A DNA stretch of 64,000 bases from Brugia malayi (lineage: Eukaryota > Nematoda > Chromadorea > Rhabditida > Onchocercidae): NCBI RefSeq assembly GCF_000002995.4, contig NW_025062476.1, forward strand, positions 9,174,501 through 9,238,500. Reading direction: 5' to 3'. Below, piece by piece: positions 24,030 to 37,679 of this stretch (position 1 is its first letter; each line of letters opens with the position of its first letter). The translations under genes and the position numbers were made by a program. The notes under the pieces are model-generated. The model was not told the origin of the DNA. It saw only the letters and a program-made list of their open reading frames with translations, and did not search any database.

Positions 24030-26846
24030 TTTATCAGACAAGTTCGCTTCTGTGTTGGTTTAACAATGGATTAATTGCTTCGTAGTTATGGACTAGTGCT
24101 TTCATTTCTGTCTCGATTCTTTCAATTTTATCCTTGTTTAAATTCGATAAATTCTGTATTGAACGGCCAGAACCCAAGTCAAAAGTATTTAACTTGATTT
24201 TCGATTTTTTTCCATGACCAGCCACTCGATATCTCCCATTAAATTTCGTTCTGCTTTTGTGAAGCCGTTTTAGCGCTTCTTCGTCATCATACCGACTAGG
24301 TCGTTCTTGTATGCTTATAAGTTCCAATTTCCAGAATCGGTCGATTTCTGGAATGTCAACATCAATAGGTGTAATTGTTAGTTTGATCTTCGTTTTGGAT
24401 GCACAACATTTGGTATGCGTGCCATTTTGTTAACATCATGAAACTTCTCGTTGAAGTGATTACTAATCTATATATCTACTTCTAGCTACCACTGGATGAC
24501 TACTGTGTTCCTGAATTTATAAGTTTGGTTTTCTGAAATGAAATAAACTTTAAAGAAATGGTCAATTCCAATTATTAAACACGCCGTTTCAACTTTCATT
24601 TTTCTCTTCAGTGGAAACTGGTTCGGAATATCTGTTGCATTGCATTAATTAATGGAGATTATTTTTCCTTACTTGTGAAATAGTCGTAGTTACGATAGGT
24701 ACAATCTCTGATTTTAGATTTTTATTCCAATCCGTGCCTTAGCAAAAAAACGATTATGATAAGCGTTCTTATTATCAGATCCTACAAGTTGATATGCAAG
24801 CTGCTTGAGCACCATTATCAAATAAAACTATAATTTTTTTTGAGGCCTCAGGCATATTTAAATTAATTACTTTCCTTTCATTGTATCTCTATTGTTTTAA
24901 TCCAACTTTGTTAAATTTGTCCTTTTTTTAATTTAGTTTAAATAAGATTTAATTTTAAATTGTTCTTTGTATTTATTATGAAGACTCTTGCAGTGACTGA
25001 TTGTAAATGAACATAGCTTTGTTAATCTCTTTTGGGTTTGCTTTCGCTTTGTATTTCTATGCTGGTGGTGTCGTCATAACTAAGGTTGAGGTTTCTTCTG
25101 CAACATATAAAACTTATTTCTGGTTATTCTTTGTTCTTCCACAACACTAAGGGATTGTCTCTCTCGATTTCATTCCTTAGAATTAGTTTCACTAAGAACT
25201 GTCTTAGCTTAGCGACCGACCACATCCCTTGTTCCTCTTTTTGTTGATACATTCTTTACCAAATCCAAACAAGCAGTTTATTTCCAGTTATTACTTCGAT
25301 GTTGGATTGTTCAAGGTTTCCGCTCACTGTTTCAAGTTGTCGAAGTATTCTTTCGATAACTTCGAGATTACTTTCTGTCCTCGGTCATTTTTCTCGATGG
25401 AATGTAACTCTCATTGTAGACTGATTTTTCAATGATGCGCGACTATCCAAATTTCTCAATAAAGATCTTTCGTATGACATCATAATTCCCTGGGGTTATA
25501 TCATATTCAACAGCTAACATGGCGTCCCGGTTGAGACATGCAATTAAATAAATGAGTTTTGAATATCTTGTATATCTTATAAATGGACTGCAGCCTTGAA
25601 GCTACGCTGAAATCCTCTTCACAATTTTGAATTACCAATAAACGTCGGTAATGGTAGTTGTAGCAAATTTACCGTTGAATAACGTATTTCTTGAGTGTTG
25701 GTGAATTAGTTCCTCTTTCTTTTTATTTTGGTTTAAACATTGGATAATAAACTAAAAGTCATTTTGTACATGGTTGAAATTATAATAACTTCCTTAAAGT
25801 AAGAACATTACCCTTTATGAGGTTTAAAATACTCTGTTGTCCCCAACCATTTGGACATATTTGTCTTCTTCTTTCCTTTTCAACGAGGTCGAGACATATT
25901 CAATATTCTATCCATTTTTCATTAGTTATAGCTCGAGGCGCATTAGTTTCCCATCTATAATTCTTTTTCTGGCCATATTCTAATGTGAAAGTTGGAGTTC
26001 AGTCTGAATATAATATAATTTTTTATGCTCAAAGACCATCCTTGTTTGTTATTGTAGTTGGTGTAGATGAATGCATTGAATGATAGGTCTGTTGTTACGG
26101 TTTTATTTGCTAATACCCACAATATGTAGGGATTAATCTAAAGTAACAATATTGATAATTTCGTAGAATATCTACAAATTTGATGAAGAAAATGAATAAA
26201 TGAATAAATTGATGGGGAAATGAACTGAGTTGTGAGTGAGGGAGAGCAGTTGAACTGTAGCTTACTGGTAAGGAAAAACTGATTGAGACAAAGGATTTAA
26301 ATGTTTATACAGTGGGCATTGATTTGCAACAAAAGTATGATTATTGAGTAAGGGGCTATCAGATGATCTTTGCTCTCTATATAGTAAGAGATGGGTTTAG
26401 TACTGTAGTTTCCCGGTGGATGACTATTAGCTTAGAAGACCTTTAATATTTCGACATTGCAAGCACATTTGATTTGGAACAAAGGAGTAATTTTTAACAT
26501 AACCTGTGTAAATACCCTTTGTTATCAGATAAAAATGTCTGGGCAAGAGATAAACTCAACTGCAATGGGAAGATGAGTGCTGCAAGATGATTGCTTACAA
26601 TTTCCAATTTGAAATAGTTTTATATTTCTGGTGTTCATTTAAGACAAATTGTAGTATTATGGATTAATACAATTTTGTTTGATATATTTCGAGAGATTAT
26701 TTTTGAATTTCGCGACATATCCTGCTGACAGATTTCTCCTCTCACCACTGTATGATTAGATCCGTACCTTTGAATTCTTCGAGAATTTTGCTTTGCTGGT
26801 TGTACGACTTTAATTGTAGCAACAGACATCCCGATTCGTGGCACCA
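24030..26846 (-). mobile_element. decayed BEL/Pao LTR retrotransposon (gag, protease, start of RT)
   Basis: On the minus strand, in order: a primer-binding-site-like sequence (26846-26829), a gag-like region at about 25720-25210 (AMLAVEYDITPGNYDVIRKI in one frame, upstream pieces in others), a protease-like IIVLFDNGAQAACIS around 24840-24780, and the protease-RT linker/RT N-terminus at about 24375-24034 (RFWKLELISIQERPSRYDDE). These are hallmark blocks of Pao-family Pol. Many frameshifts and stops break the frames, and the polymerase catalytic region and integrase were not found, so the copy is dead and truncated. Long terminal repeats could not be matched by eye. Confidence 0.72.
26829..26846 (-). 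other. tRNA primer-binding site of the Pao relic
   Basis: On the minus strand this reads TGGTGCCACGAATCGGGA, the complement of a tRNA 3' end terminating in CCA with a T-arm-like CCCGATTCG. It is located upstream of the gag-like block, where a PBS belongs. The tRNA species was not assigned. Confidence 0.5.
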
Positions 26847-29800
26847 ATTTTATAATTGAGTTTCATGGTATGGGAGATTTGGCACTGTCGAAATTTGGTA
26901 AAGGTGAGTTGGATTTCTTTCGGAAACCTCCTGTTCTTGGGAGAAACAAGATGACAGACCGAGGAACAAAGTGGTGGTGATTGATGGAGTTTGAGAAACA
27001 AGGTGACAGAGATGAAGTGCAAATATTGATAATTCATTGAGGCTGATTTGATTACATCGTATCAAAGCATGAGATGATATAACTTAAGATGCTTCATTTC
27101 GGGCTCCAAATACAGCTCTGATTATTAGTTAGTATTTCGTGTTTCGTGTTCTTCATTATCTTGTGTTTTAGTAATTTGCATTTCTTCAGTTATAAAAAAT
27201 TCCAGTTGAATCTTTCTACTCCATTTTTTTTTACATAATTTTTAATTCATTTGGTTTTCTTATCCCTGAATGAACAGGATAAGTTCATTCAGGACTATGA
27301 GCAGACGAAATTCCCATCCATCATTACATTTTTTCATCTGATCATTTCTTACTTTCTACATCCAAGAAATCTTTAATTATCGGATTTTAATGAAATCTTC
27401 CCAGTCCATGTTCAAACTTCATTAAAAGAAGCATAGATTGAGAATATTAATTTAACTACTGATCCTTTTAAGGTTGACCATTTTTGGCTATTCTAATCTA
27501 TATCTGTTATTACGATATCACACAGTAGCTATCTGTAGTAAATATGCAACATTTTGCTCATCTTAATTTTACTCTCTTATTATAAGTTTATGACGTTAAT
27601 GAATTATAATTTTGTGACTTTACTACCCATTAGTATTATCCTTTTTCGTTTATTCCATTGCATTTTTAATCCAGTATTAAAACGAACACTGCACACAAAT
27701 AGTTTCCACTTAACTTTTCATTATTGTCTGAGAGCCTCTTGATGGGTTCCTTTTGAACTAATATCCATCCAGTTATCATTACAGAGACCGCCAAGATTCT
27801 CAGTTCGAATAATGTAATTTATCAAAATAAATGTTTGCTTCACTTTTCTAACTGCTCGCTTTTTTGTCCTCCTAAAAGACTGATCCTTTTCCCTTGGTTA
27901 TCCACATTATTGGCTGAAATTTCAAAACCAAATTTTAACATAACTTTTCTTTGCTTGAATTCATTTCTGAACTAAGATTTTTTAATAATAATCATTTTTG
28001 TTTTTTCTTTGATCCAAATTTTGGTTACCGACAGAAATCCTTTTTCGCTAGTTGATAAATAATGATATTAACAATTTTTTAACACCGCTTAATTTTTTCT
28101 GAAGATTTGAGAATTGTGTACTTTCAATGTGTGAATTTGGATTGGAACTTTGTCAATCTGTAAAAAGTTTCCTGAAAAGAAATCGTCTGAACTAACATTA
28201 GTCTATTCATTCCTTTTAAAATATCAAAGTTTAATTGCTGAAATAAGTCTCGTTTCTTACAACAAAAAAAAATTTTTCCAACGGTATAATCTTTTACATC
28301 ATCCAGAATGTTTTGTTGTTATTTTTAATGCCCTGCAAAAGCACCTTATTTCTTGCCTTCGTCCTGGCTCCAAGAGCTTGGAGCGCTCTGAACTGCACTC
28401 TCGAAAATGAATAGATAGAAGAGTGCCAGAGCGACATGAAGGAGTAGCCATTGTGACACTACATCAGAAGAGGAGGCCTCTGTTTCAACAACTACGACCT
28501 CATCTGTTCTCTCTTCACTTTGTCCCTAACTCCTGGTTATGAACTGAAAGCTCTGTTTCGTTGGTTAATTCATGTCTCGTGCACAATTCATGTTTTGTGC
28601 TTAAATCAATCAAATTAAATTACTCTTCCGGAATATTTCTTCTTGGAATTATTACTTCATCAGAAAATGTTGGGCACTATTGGGATAACAGATTACAAGA
28701 AGCAGTTCCAACGCATTCCTTCCATTCTTTGGTTAACTATTACCACTTTTTCCACTTACCCTTACAAAATCCATTCAATTACATTAACTTTTTACATTTA
28801 ACTTTATCAAGCTCTTTTTGATTTAGAATAATGGTTGATTAATTCATTATTTCAAGAAATAAAATTCAGCAAGCAATTCGTATATGTCTAAACACGGCTC
28901 TTAAATGTAAGTTTTCCATATGATTCAGAATATTTGAGAGTGCATGTTATATGCATTCCTAGAAGTCTCCAGCAAAAAGAATTGACTTAAAACTTACTAT
29001 GACGTTGAAAGTTTGCTATGATTAATATGTACCTTTATTTGATGTAAACCTGAATATCCACTTGATCTAAATCTTGTCAACTTAAACTTGAAATTTAGTT
29101 CTTAATTTTCATCCGTCCACTACGGACTATCTTTTGCCATTGTTTTTTCGTTAAGTTCATACGCACTTTGCCGAATGGCACTTTACAATTATGTAGAAAT
29201 TATGGAATAAGTTGTGCTTTTTGTTTTTTTTCAAGGGAAAAAAGAGGGGAAGAGGAAGGCGATGAAAAAAGGGCTAGGCGTTTGGGTAAAGAAGTACCTT
29301 GGATCCTAAATTAAGGATTGGCTCGGAGTGACTAATTGGAGTTCATTTCTTTCCTGGCAGTTAATTTGGTAGAAAAAAAGCAAAAAGAAATATGACAATT
29401 CATGCAGTGAATCATTCACTCGTTCAACCATCACACTCACTTCGTTCATTTTTCAATCCGTTTCTCACTTGGGAAAAATATTATCAGTCATTGTCTACTG
29501 CGTAACCCTTCCCCTTTTCTCTCTCTCCCTCCCCCTCAGTCTCACTTCATAGTTATTTATTTCACGGAACAATGGAGGATTGTATTTTCTTTTTTCTTGA
29601 AAAAAGAAATTGCAATTACATATCCAACAAATTTCTTTTCCACACTTATCCTAATTAGGGGCAATTGTGCATCTCGGATCTTAACTAACTTTCTATGATA
29701 GATGAAATTTCTATTCGTTACTTGTTCGAAAACAAAAAATTAAATATACCATGCTGTTAGTTAAAGAGGTTTTATTATGTATTGCGATCAAATATATATC

Positions 29801-32395
29801 GTTTAGTAAAATTGCTGCATTTAATAAAATAATATTAAAAATAATTTCTAGTATCAACGACAAATAGAGTAGAAGGAATAAATTATTAATATTTTTGAAA
29901 ATGTTACTTTATCTGCTAGTTATTGATTAGTTGACGTTTTTATATCTATAGATTTCCAACTCTTCGCTTTTCCTTTCTATTCATCTTTAATCAAATTTAA
30001 TCTCTATTTTTTTGCTTTCTAATTGAAAAATTGGAAGAGAAGAGGTTGACGCGCTGTTTGTTATTCACCACTTAGAACAGTAATCAATAAAAGTATCTAT
30101 GTGAATAAAAATTTTGTGAGAAGTAATCAGAATGTTTTTGGATGTTTGAAATCTTTTCTGCTTGGTAATTTATTTAAGGGTTGTTTGAGTAGATTTTGAT
30201 GTTATTCTTTCTTTTGTTAAAAATAGCATGTAAAAAACGAGCAAGGGAATCACGTCATTTGAAAACTTAATTGGTTTATATTGAAAGCTCCGCATCATTT
30301 GTACCTCTTCATGATAAATGAATTACCTGTCTTGTAACAAAGACTTATCCCTTTGGTTGTAAATGGGTATTTTTGTTCCCATCAATTCTTTTCTTATAAG
30401 TCCACAGTTACCTGATTAAGAGTAGCTTCTACAGTTCACTTTTTTTTCATGCTATCAAAGAAACCAATGGTTAAAAATTATTCATTGTTTTTTTTGTGAC
30501 CAATAACTGCTATGGATGTCACAACTTATTGTTTATTGTTTTATATAATATTTCAGGTGCAGATTTTCATATGCAACTTAAAATAATTGACTTTTTCTAA
30601 ATGCATATTTTAATTTAATGAATTAAAAATCTGTAACTCAGCTCATTTCTTTCTTTTTTGAACATTTTTAAGCTTAGATCGTGCATATTTCCTAAAATTT
30701 TTGCAGAATTTATTCCGTTCTAAAGTTTTTGATACATCATTTCCTTAACATAAACATGCTTCTTTGCATGATACGATTGCAAATCTTTCAAGATTTCAGT
30801 TTTCTCATGACTGTTTAGCTAGAAATGCATTACTGTAAAGAAGTTCAGAAATTGTATGGACCAGGTAAACCAGTAAATATTGAACTTCGACAGATCAGAA
30901 AGGTCACACATTATCTTTAAAATTCTTTATAAATCTCTGGAACGTTCTTCAGTTTCGCCTCCATCTCTAGCAATATAGTTTCAGTACCGTAAAAGCAACT
31001 CTTCGCATAGATGCGACATTATTACGTTAGATCGGCACTTCCACTTATGTCATATTTCAGAGATTTATGTCATTATTCAATACAGTTCCGTTCAATTTTT
31101 TTTCCTATTTTTGTAATTCTTTCCAATTAAATAATGTTTCGGTTTATTAATTTCACAGGGAAGGCTTTCGCTTCCTTTCTTGTACTAATTAGTTTTCAAT
31201 GTTAATTAAATTTACAAAAATTCCAACTTTGAGTTGTTTTGTTGAATCTAATTATGAGTGTAGTGAGAGCCGAATCGTTGTCGACTCATTTCTTCTTTAC
31301 TAATTAATTTAGTATTCATATAATTTATATCCTTGCTCTCTGAAATTGCATGATATCATTTCATTTATTAGCATTATTTTGTATTACCTTATCGACATGA
31401 CTTATTGGTATTTTACATTAATGCAATTTTATTTTTTCATTTTTGTTGCGTCCTCAGTGAACAAATATTTGTCCTCAGTTTTGAAAGGAAGTTATTACTA
31501 TGCTTTATTTCTTTTTCACTTGTTGCAGCTATTAAAAGACAAAATTATATAAGGAAAACTGCAATTTCCAAAGTTGTTTGAGGCTTTCTTCAAAGAACCT
31601 CTTTATCACACTCTTTTTCAGAAAATCATTTAATGATTTACCAGTTCAAACTTATCATTTTTGTTTGAAAAATATTTTTTGTGTTAGCTTATCTTACACA
31701 AATGCAAGTTAGTTTCATTGCTGATCGCCATCAGTTAATGAACAAATGATGATGAATGACCTGTGAACTGTCGAACTGATCGAATTCCTCTCTTTCGGTT
31801 TATTTGAAAGCAGCATCATCGATTGTCCCTGTTCATTCGGATTTGTTGATGATGTAAGAAAAGAAGTTTGTTCCTCGACTTTAAAAAGCTTTTTAATTTG
31901 ACAAAGTGCTTAGTCATGCAGCAATCAGAACAGTTATTTTCGAGGATAGTTGGTCTAGAAAATAATTGATCTCGAAATGAACTTCATTCTTACTGTAATC
32001 TCCACTTTCTTGTTCTTCAATCCCTTGAATTTCTCTTTCCTGATATAATATCTTTACATAAATCATTGCGAATTATAGATATCATTAATCTCAAATAGTT
32101 GAATTCCGATTTTTGGTTACTAAAAAATTAAACTTTTTTGATTCTTCCCACTCTTTCCTAATGCATTTAATTCTTCCATTGCAAATCTCGTCGGTTCTTC
32201 ATAAAATCCGTAACTGATTTATTATGTTAATGAACAAAACTCCATGTTTTGTAAATTTGTGCTTAAATCGAACTCCTTAAAAATGTTTTTAAACTGCAAG
32301 TGTTTTCAAAATTTTAAATTAATTATTTTGCAGATTAATCTCTTTCATCTGAAACTTCAGTTTTAAGAGTAAAATTATCAATTTCAAAAGGGGTA
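26847..32395. other. long gene-poor region
   Basis: The part next to 26847 may be the remnant of the 5' long terminal repeat. The rest is AT-rich. Two 86-codon frames (28150-28410 and 28561-28821) have no recognisable domain. A less AT-rich patch lies at about 28340-28560. Positions 29505-29550 form a C+T-rich tract. No convincing exon was found; the region probably contains regulatory sequence for the gene starting at 32396. Confidence 0.45.
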
Positions 32396-35229
32396 ATGAT
32401 AATGAATTTGTATAACAATTACAATATTAACGATGGTGTAACCGGCAGCAACATCGATAATAACAACAGCAATGATAAGGATAGTATTGAATTTACCACA
32501 GTTGCTGCGGTGACCAGTTCACCGCGACCATCATGTTCTAGTATCAGTGTCATGGTTGAAGGGGGTTTGAAATGGAAAACAAGTGTGGTACCTGTTGGTG
32601 CCACTTCCACGTTACCCAGACGTGATTTTCACTTCAAGGTATCATTTTTTTTATTGGGCTGTATCGTTTATAGGGATGGGTGACATTCCACACAAAAATT
32701 AGTCGAAATGTATTCAGTGATGGGAGAAACAGAAAAAAAGTATCAAAACTTTAAGTATAAATACACCAGAAAAGGACTAATAAGAACTGATTTCCTGCAG
32801 TTTTTCCGAGCTAAGACCACTTACATTCAAAACTTAACATTTTAACCTTCCAAATATGATTGGTTATGACTTTATTATAATGGTAATGAGTGCATTTATT
32901 TTAATAAAAAGATTAGAGAAATGAGAAACTTTTCAAAAAGCTTGGAAAAACACAAATTTCGGGTTACTCTGAGAAATTTCAAATATTCTCCTTTTCTGCA
33001 AATTTATTACTGTTTAAAACAAGGACGATTACTTATCATGAGAAGTTACAATAATATATATAAGCAAAGAAAGAGAAGTTTAGGGAGAAAAGTGCTCACA
33101 ATCTTTGTTAGTTAACGAGTAATCTTCTGTCCTATAAATCAGCATCTTATATAAATTGACATCATTTTCTTGCTTGTACTTACATTTTGAATTTCAATTT
33201 AAAAAAAAAAAAAAAAACAATTCAACTCTATAGGCCAAATGTCACGGAATGAGTATAATTTTCATTTATCCTATAAAAATTGTTGTACTTTTCAAAAAGC
33301 ATCTCTTGCATGTGGCACATTTCATGATACCATCATAGTTTGGTGACACAATGTTCAATACTCATACTTCATTACAAACGCTTTCAACTTTTTCAAAATG
33401 AACAATTGCTTGTGACTGTTTATAACAAATAGAAAAACTTTGATTTTTGTTCTTGAACAATTATCGCTTAACATTTGATCAAAATTCGTTATAAACTTTT
33501 CTGAAATTTATAGTTCACTTAAAATAGGGAATGAAGAGCATAATGATGTCTTGCAATAAACATTTTGCTGGCCTTTGGCAGTTGTCAAGTTCCGTATATT
33601 GTTAGTGCCATTTTTAATTCCGAGGTAAATATTGGGAAAAGAACGAAATTCGGTACCCAAACTAATCTCAAATATTGAGTCACAAGTGAAATCCAGTTTT
33701 TCGTTTAAAAATTTTACTGTGACATTGGTAAGAGAAATTGTATTGTTTGACCATTCAGTTGATGATTGAAAGTTCTTAACATAAGAAATCTAATTTGGCT
33801 TTTTTTAAATAGCAAGTTTTTTAGAAGGTTTTTAGAATTTCAGATGAAAACCAGTTATGGTAAGTTATATTGAATGAATTTCAAAAAAAAAAAAAAATCA
33901 ACTTTATTTAGTGGAGTTTTTCAGTTGTTGACTTGCTAGGCACATTATAATATATTCCAATTTTTCAATTTTGTAGAAGTCGAAAACTTCCAAATTTTAT
34001 GAGGATTTTCATGAAACTTTATATTTTGCTAACTGTTAGTGATTATTGGAATTTGACATATGAAACACAAATGTGATAGACCTGCTATCACCAGTTAAAA
34101 TAAATAATACGTTATCAAAAAATATAATACAATTTTGCCTTATCACTCATTGAGCATATCTGTGCTCATATGAAAATCAACAAAATAACCAAAGAATGAT
34201 TCGAATAGACGAAAACAATAATAATCTGTAAACATTTCTGCAACACAACAAAAAGTTAAAAGATTAAATTGTTTGTTTATTAATAAATGAGCAATATTAT
34301 ATGTTAGCAATATTGGGGGGTTATAATGTTTAATTCTTTCTGGGAGTGTAAACGATTACAACACATCTACTACTATGTTTATACTAATAATAAGTTATCG
34401 TAGATTGGATTGTTTTTGGTAGTTTATTTCTTGAAGAATGGATTATTAAGATCTGTATTCAGGTATCTAAGACAAATATTGTTACTACTGTTTCAGCGCA
34501 TTGAAGTTGAAGAAGCGCCGAAATGGTTTGTTTGGCCGAAACGTAACAAAGTGAGTAAATCATCAGAGAATGATATGATTGATGGTAATATATTAAGTTC
34601 ATCTGGTAACAACAATCTCATTTTTTGTTCTGATATATTACCGTTAAAAAATCTTTCCTGTAGCAGTCTCAGCAGTTTCACATTATATAATGAAGTTGGC
34701 AAATGCTATTAACAATCGACAGCAAAACTTGGTGTGGCGACATAATTTAAGTCGCATGACATTGCTTCAATCTGAAAGTAATAATACACTGACAATAAAA
34801 TCAGGTCAGTCTATAATTTTTCAAGATCACAAATTGCCATATGCAGGATAGTTAGTTCAAACCGATTAAAATTCCTTCCTTTCTTACAACTTTTGCTCAT
34901 TTTTCACATTTGTCAGATATACGGCAACTTCAGATATCGACAGCGCCACGTGCTGTGATCGGAATACAGAACTTACTAATATATCCAATTCAGAACCAAG
35001 TTCTTATATTATGCGTTGCCGTATTGCAACCAAAGTTGATAGTGAATATCGTATTTCAGGATCTGTTCCAAACACCTCACAAACGTTTAAAATTTTGTTA
35101 GTTTCGAAAAAAACTTTAGAAAGCGGTGACGATGACGACTTAGATCTCGCAAATTCTGTCATTTTGAATTCGATGGTTACATTCCCACCAACATGCAATA
35201 CTTTCGTCTTAACCAATAACAGCTGCTGA
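32396..35229 (+). CDS. unrecognised 255-residue protein, four exons
   Basis: Exons 32396-32638, 34497-34584, 34664-34804 and 34934-35229 have matching phases and good splice signals (AAG|GTATCA, GATG|GTAATA, TCAG|GTCAGT). The 1.86-kb first intron is long for this window. The N-terminus is Asn/Asp-rich (NNYNINDGVTGSNIDNNNSN), then comes LKWKTSVVPVGATSTLPRRD. Exon 2 holds a conserved-looking EEAPKWFVWPKRNK, exon 3 a basic RQQNLVWRHNLSRM, and exon 4 is Ser/Thr-rich with an acidic SGDDDDLDL patch. There is no signal peptide or membrane segment, so it is probably intracellular and partly disordered. I do not recognise the family. Exon 2 and 3 boundaries have alternatives, for example donor GTGAGT at 34551, which breaks phase. 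Confidence 0.55.
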
Positions 35230-37679
35230 TGCCATTAAGAAAGCTTACTGAGAAAATTGATATTTTCTTTTTTGAAGAACATTGGAATCATTAGGAATTC
35301 AAAGCCATTTTCGAACTTCATTCAGACCTAAAATCATGAAAATTTTTGATCATTTTATAAATCTGCGGTTGCCTTTTTTAATTTTGGTCGCAAATGTAAC
35401 CATAAAATTAATAAATAGTTCATTGATCAAGTTTTATACTGGTTATTCTTTGATTCTACCGTTATTTAAGTTTTTAGTTTTTAATATCAGGTGCTAGATA
35501 TTTGAAATTTAATATTGCTGCTCATATGTAGTCGTTATGCTTTTTATCTTCTCACATTATTCTTTTTACTGTATGTATTTTAACAGCTTTATGTTCACCA
35601 GAACAACATGATCACTTATTATAAGATACCATTTTCTGTTAACTTATTCATGTCTTGAAGTCTTTTCAGGTATTTTTTCGATTTCTTTCTCTGCTTTTGG
35701 TGATCCCAAATATGACATAGTTTTTTCTATTCATTTCTCTGTCTTTCGACGATCAATTGTTCTATTAAATTTGTTTTGATACTTTTATCAAGTTTTCAAT
35801 TAATTCGAGGAACTTCAAAGTTCTGCAACCAAAGCAAAATAATTTATAAAAAATACAACCTGCACTACCTACTATCTGTCACTTTTTTTGTTTGTCTTCT
35901 CACTTTCTTACTTAGTAAGCCTTTTTTGTTCATACTATCCTATTTTCTATACTGTTTGTACGTCACATTTCCTTATCAAAAATTTGAAGTTTTTTTCTGA
36001 TGGAACAGTAATGAATATGTTTGCTTGTTGTTCTACGACTATAGTACGTGGCATATGTTTCATGAAAAACCATTTTGGGATTACTAATTAGTGCTTCTGA
36101 GAATATTGTAGTGAGATGTCTGGATTCTTCCATTCCTCACTATTATTGACCAGACGAACTCCTTCTTGTAGGAGTTGTAGAAAAGTAGAGAAGGATAAGT
36201 TGAAAGGTCAAGAAATGATGCGATGAAAAGATAATGCTAGATTGCTAAAGAATTAAACATTAACGAAGGAGATTAAAAAGGAATTTCTGAAATTATCCAA
36301 AGATGGGATTTACGATTAATGAAGTGTTTATGACTAGCAGTGTTTTGTTTCATTAAATTTTGTGAACGTTCATTGAACATTCAATCATCTTCAATAAACA
36401 TTACAAACTGATTCAAAGTAGAGTCTGCTTCAATAATGGATCAATCTCGAAATAATGTTGTCACGGCTTTCATCAGATGTCACTCATTTTTTGTTCTTAG
36501 TACTTTGTCAAATTTTTTCATTTGAGTAGATAAGAAAATACTTAGTGGTAGCCTTTTTTGCGCTCATAAATGAATCTGTATTTGATATCAATATTCAAAA
36601 ATAAAATTAAGTTTTTTTTTAATTTGATATATTACTTTAGAGAGATTATTTCTTACTTCTTAAGGCATTTTATTACAGAAGTGCCTAACTCCTAGCAAAG
36701 AAGGACTAACGCAACTAAAGTCATATCAGCACTTGTTTGGTTTGCGTTCAGTAATTTCAATATGAAATAAAGCAAGCCTATTATCTTTTAGTTACCCTAC
36801 AATAAGTAATTTTTTATTTTTACTGCACATTTTTTTATTGCACATTTTAACATTTGCAATTGTTTAAAAAGCTTACAAGAATATATTGCGTATAATTAAC
36901 CAGTAAAATTCCTGTTTTGCAGTAAATATCTAAGAATTAGCAATATGTTGTCAAATCTTTTTCACTGGGAACGAAATTCTCCGAAATTAGAACAATTTGG
37001 CTGACGGTTTGCATTGCTGAAATGATTCATCTTAAGAAAAATGAACTGAATTGACAGTAATCAATAATTCATACATTTGATTAAACTACAAGAGATTTAA
37101 TAAATCCTATCATACTTGATGTAAATCACAGTGGGACAGTGAACTTCTGCAATTTTTTTTTCAAATTACCTTTTTCGTCAAATTTGTATTCTCAAACAAA
37201 AAGTTTATCTTTGGGACAAAATAAAATTATGAGGAATGGAACAGTGATATGATGAATTCAAAGAGCAATAAATACAAATGCAAAGGCAAAATAAGTAAAT
37301 AAAATAAATTCCATGAGCATATCAAAATTAGTTGATCGAAAATGGAGAGAGAAAAAAAGAAAGAATCATCGAGATAATCAGTTGAACATATTCTGTAACA
37401 AACATAAGGAAAGCACTAATCACTTTTTAAGGAGGGAAAGAAATGAGATTGAGAGCTGAAGAGTTAGATAAATTTCAAATTTTCATGACAAGGCAAAATC
37501 AGAAGTGGTTAGAAGTAAAGTTTAGAAAAAAAGCGAATTCTTCTTAGTGACATGCCTTTTTTCTCGTCTTCTTCGGCATTCTTTTGCAACAAATACACAT
37601 TGCTTAAATATTTAACATGTCTAAATATTTAAACAATTGTTTACAATCTATTACAATCTAAGAAAATATAATCTATATT
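35230..37679. other. 3' region between convergent genes
   Basis: AATAAA at 35410-35415 is a likely polyadenylation signal for the preceding gene. Otherwise AT-rich, with no supported coding frame. Confidence 0.45.

Noticed and set aside
28150..28821. Two 86-codon plus-strand frames
   Set aside because: No recognisable domain, no partner exons, composition like surrounding non-coding DNA.
34585..34712. Continuation of the orphan gene's exon 2 to a stop at 34712
   Set aside because: It would end the protein early and leave the open exon 3 frame unexplained; splicing at 34584/34664 keeps phase through exon 4. It cannot be fully excluded as an alternative isoform.
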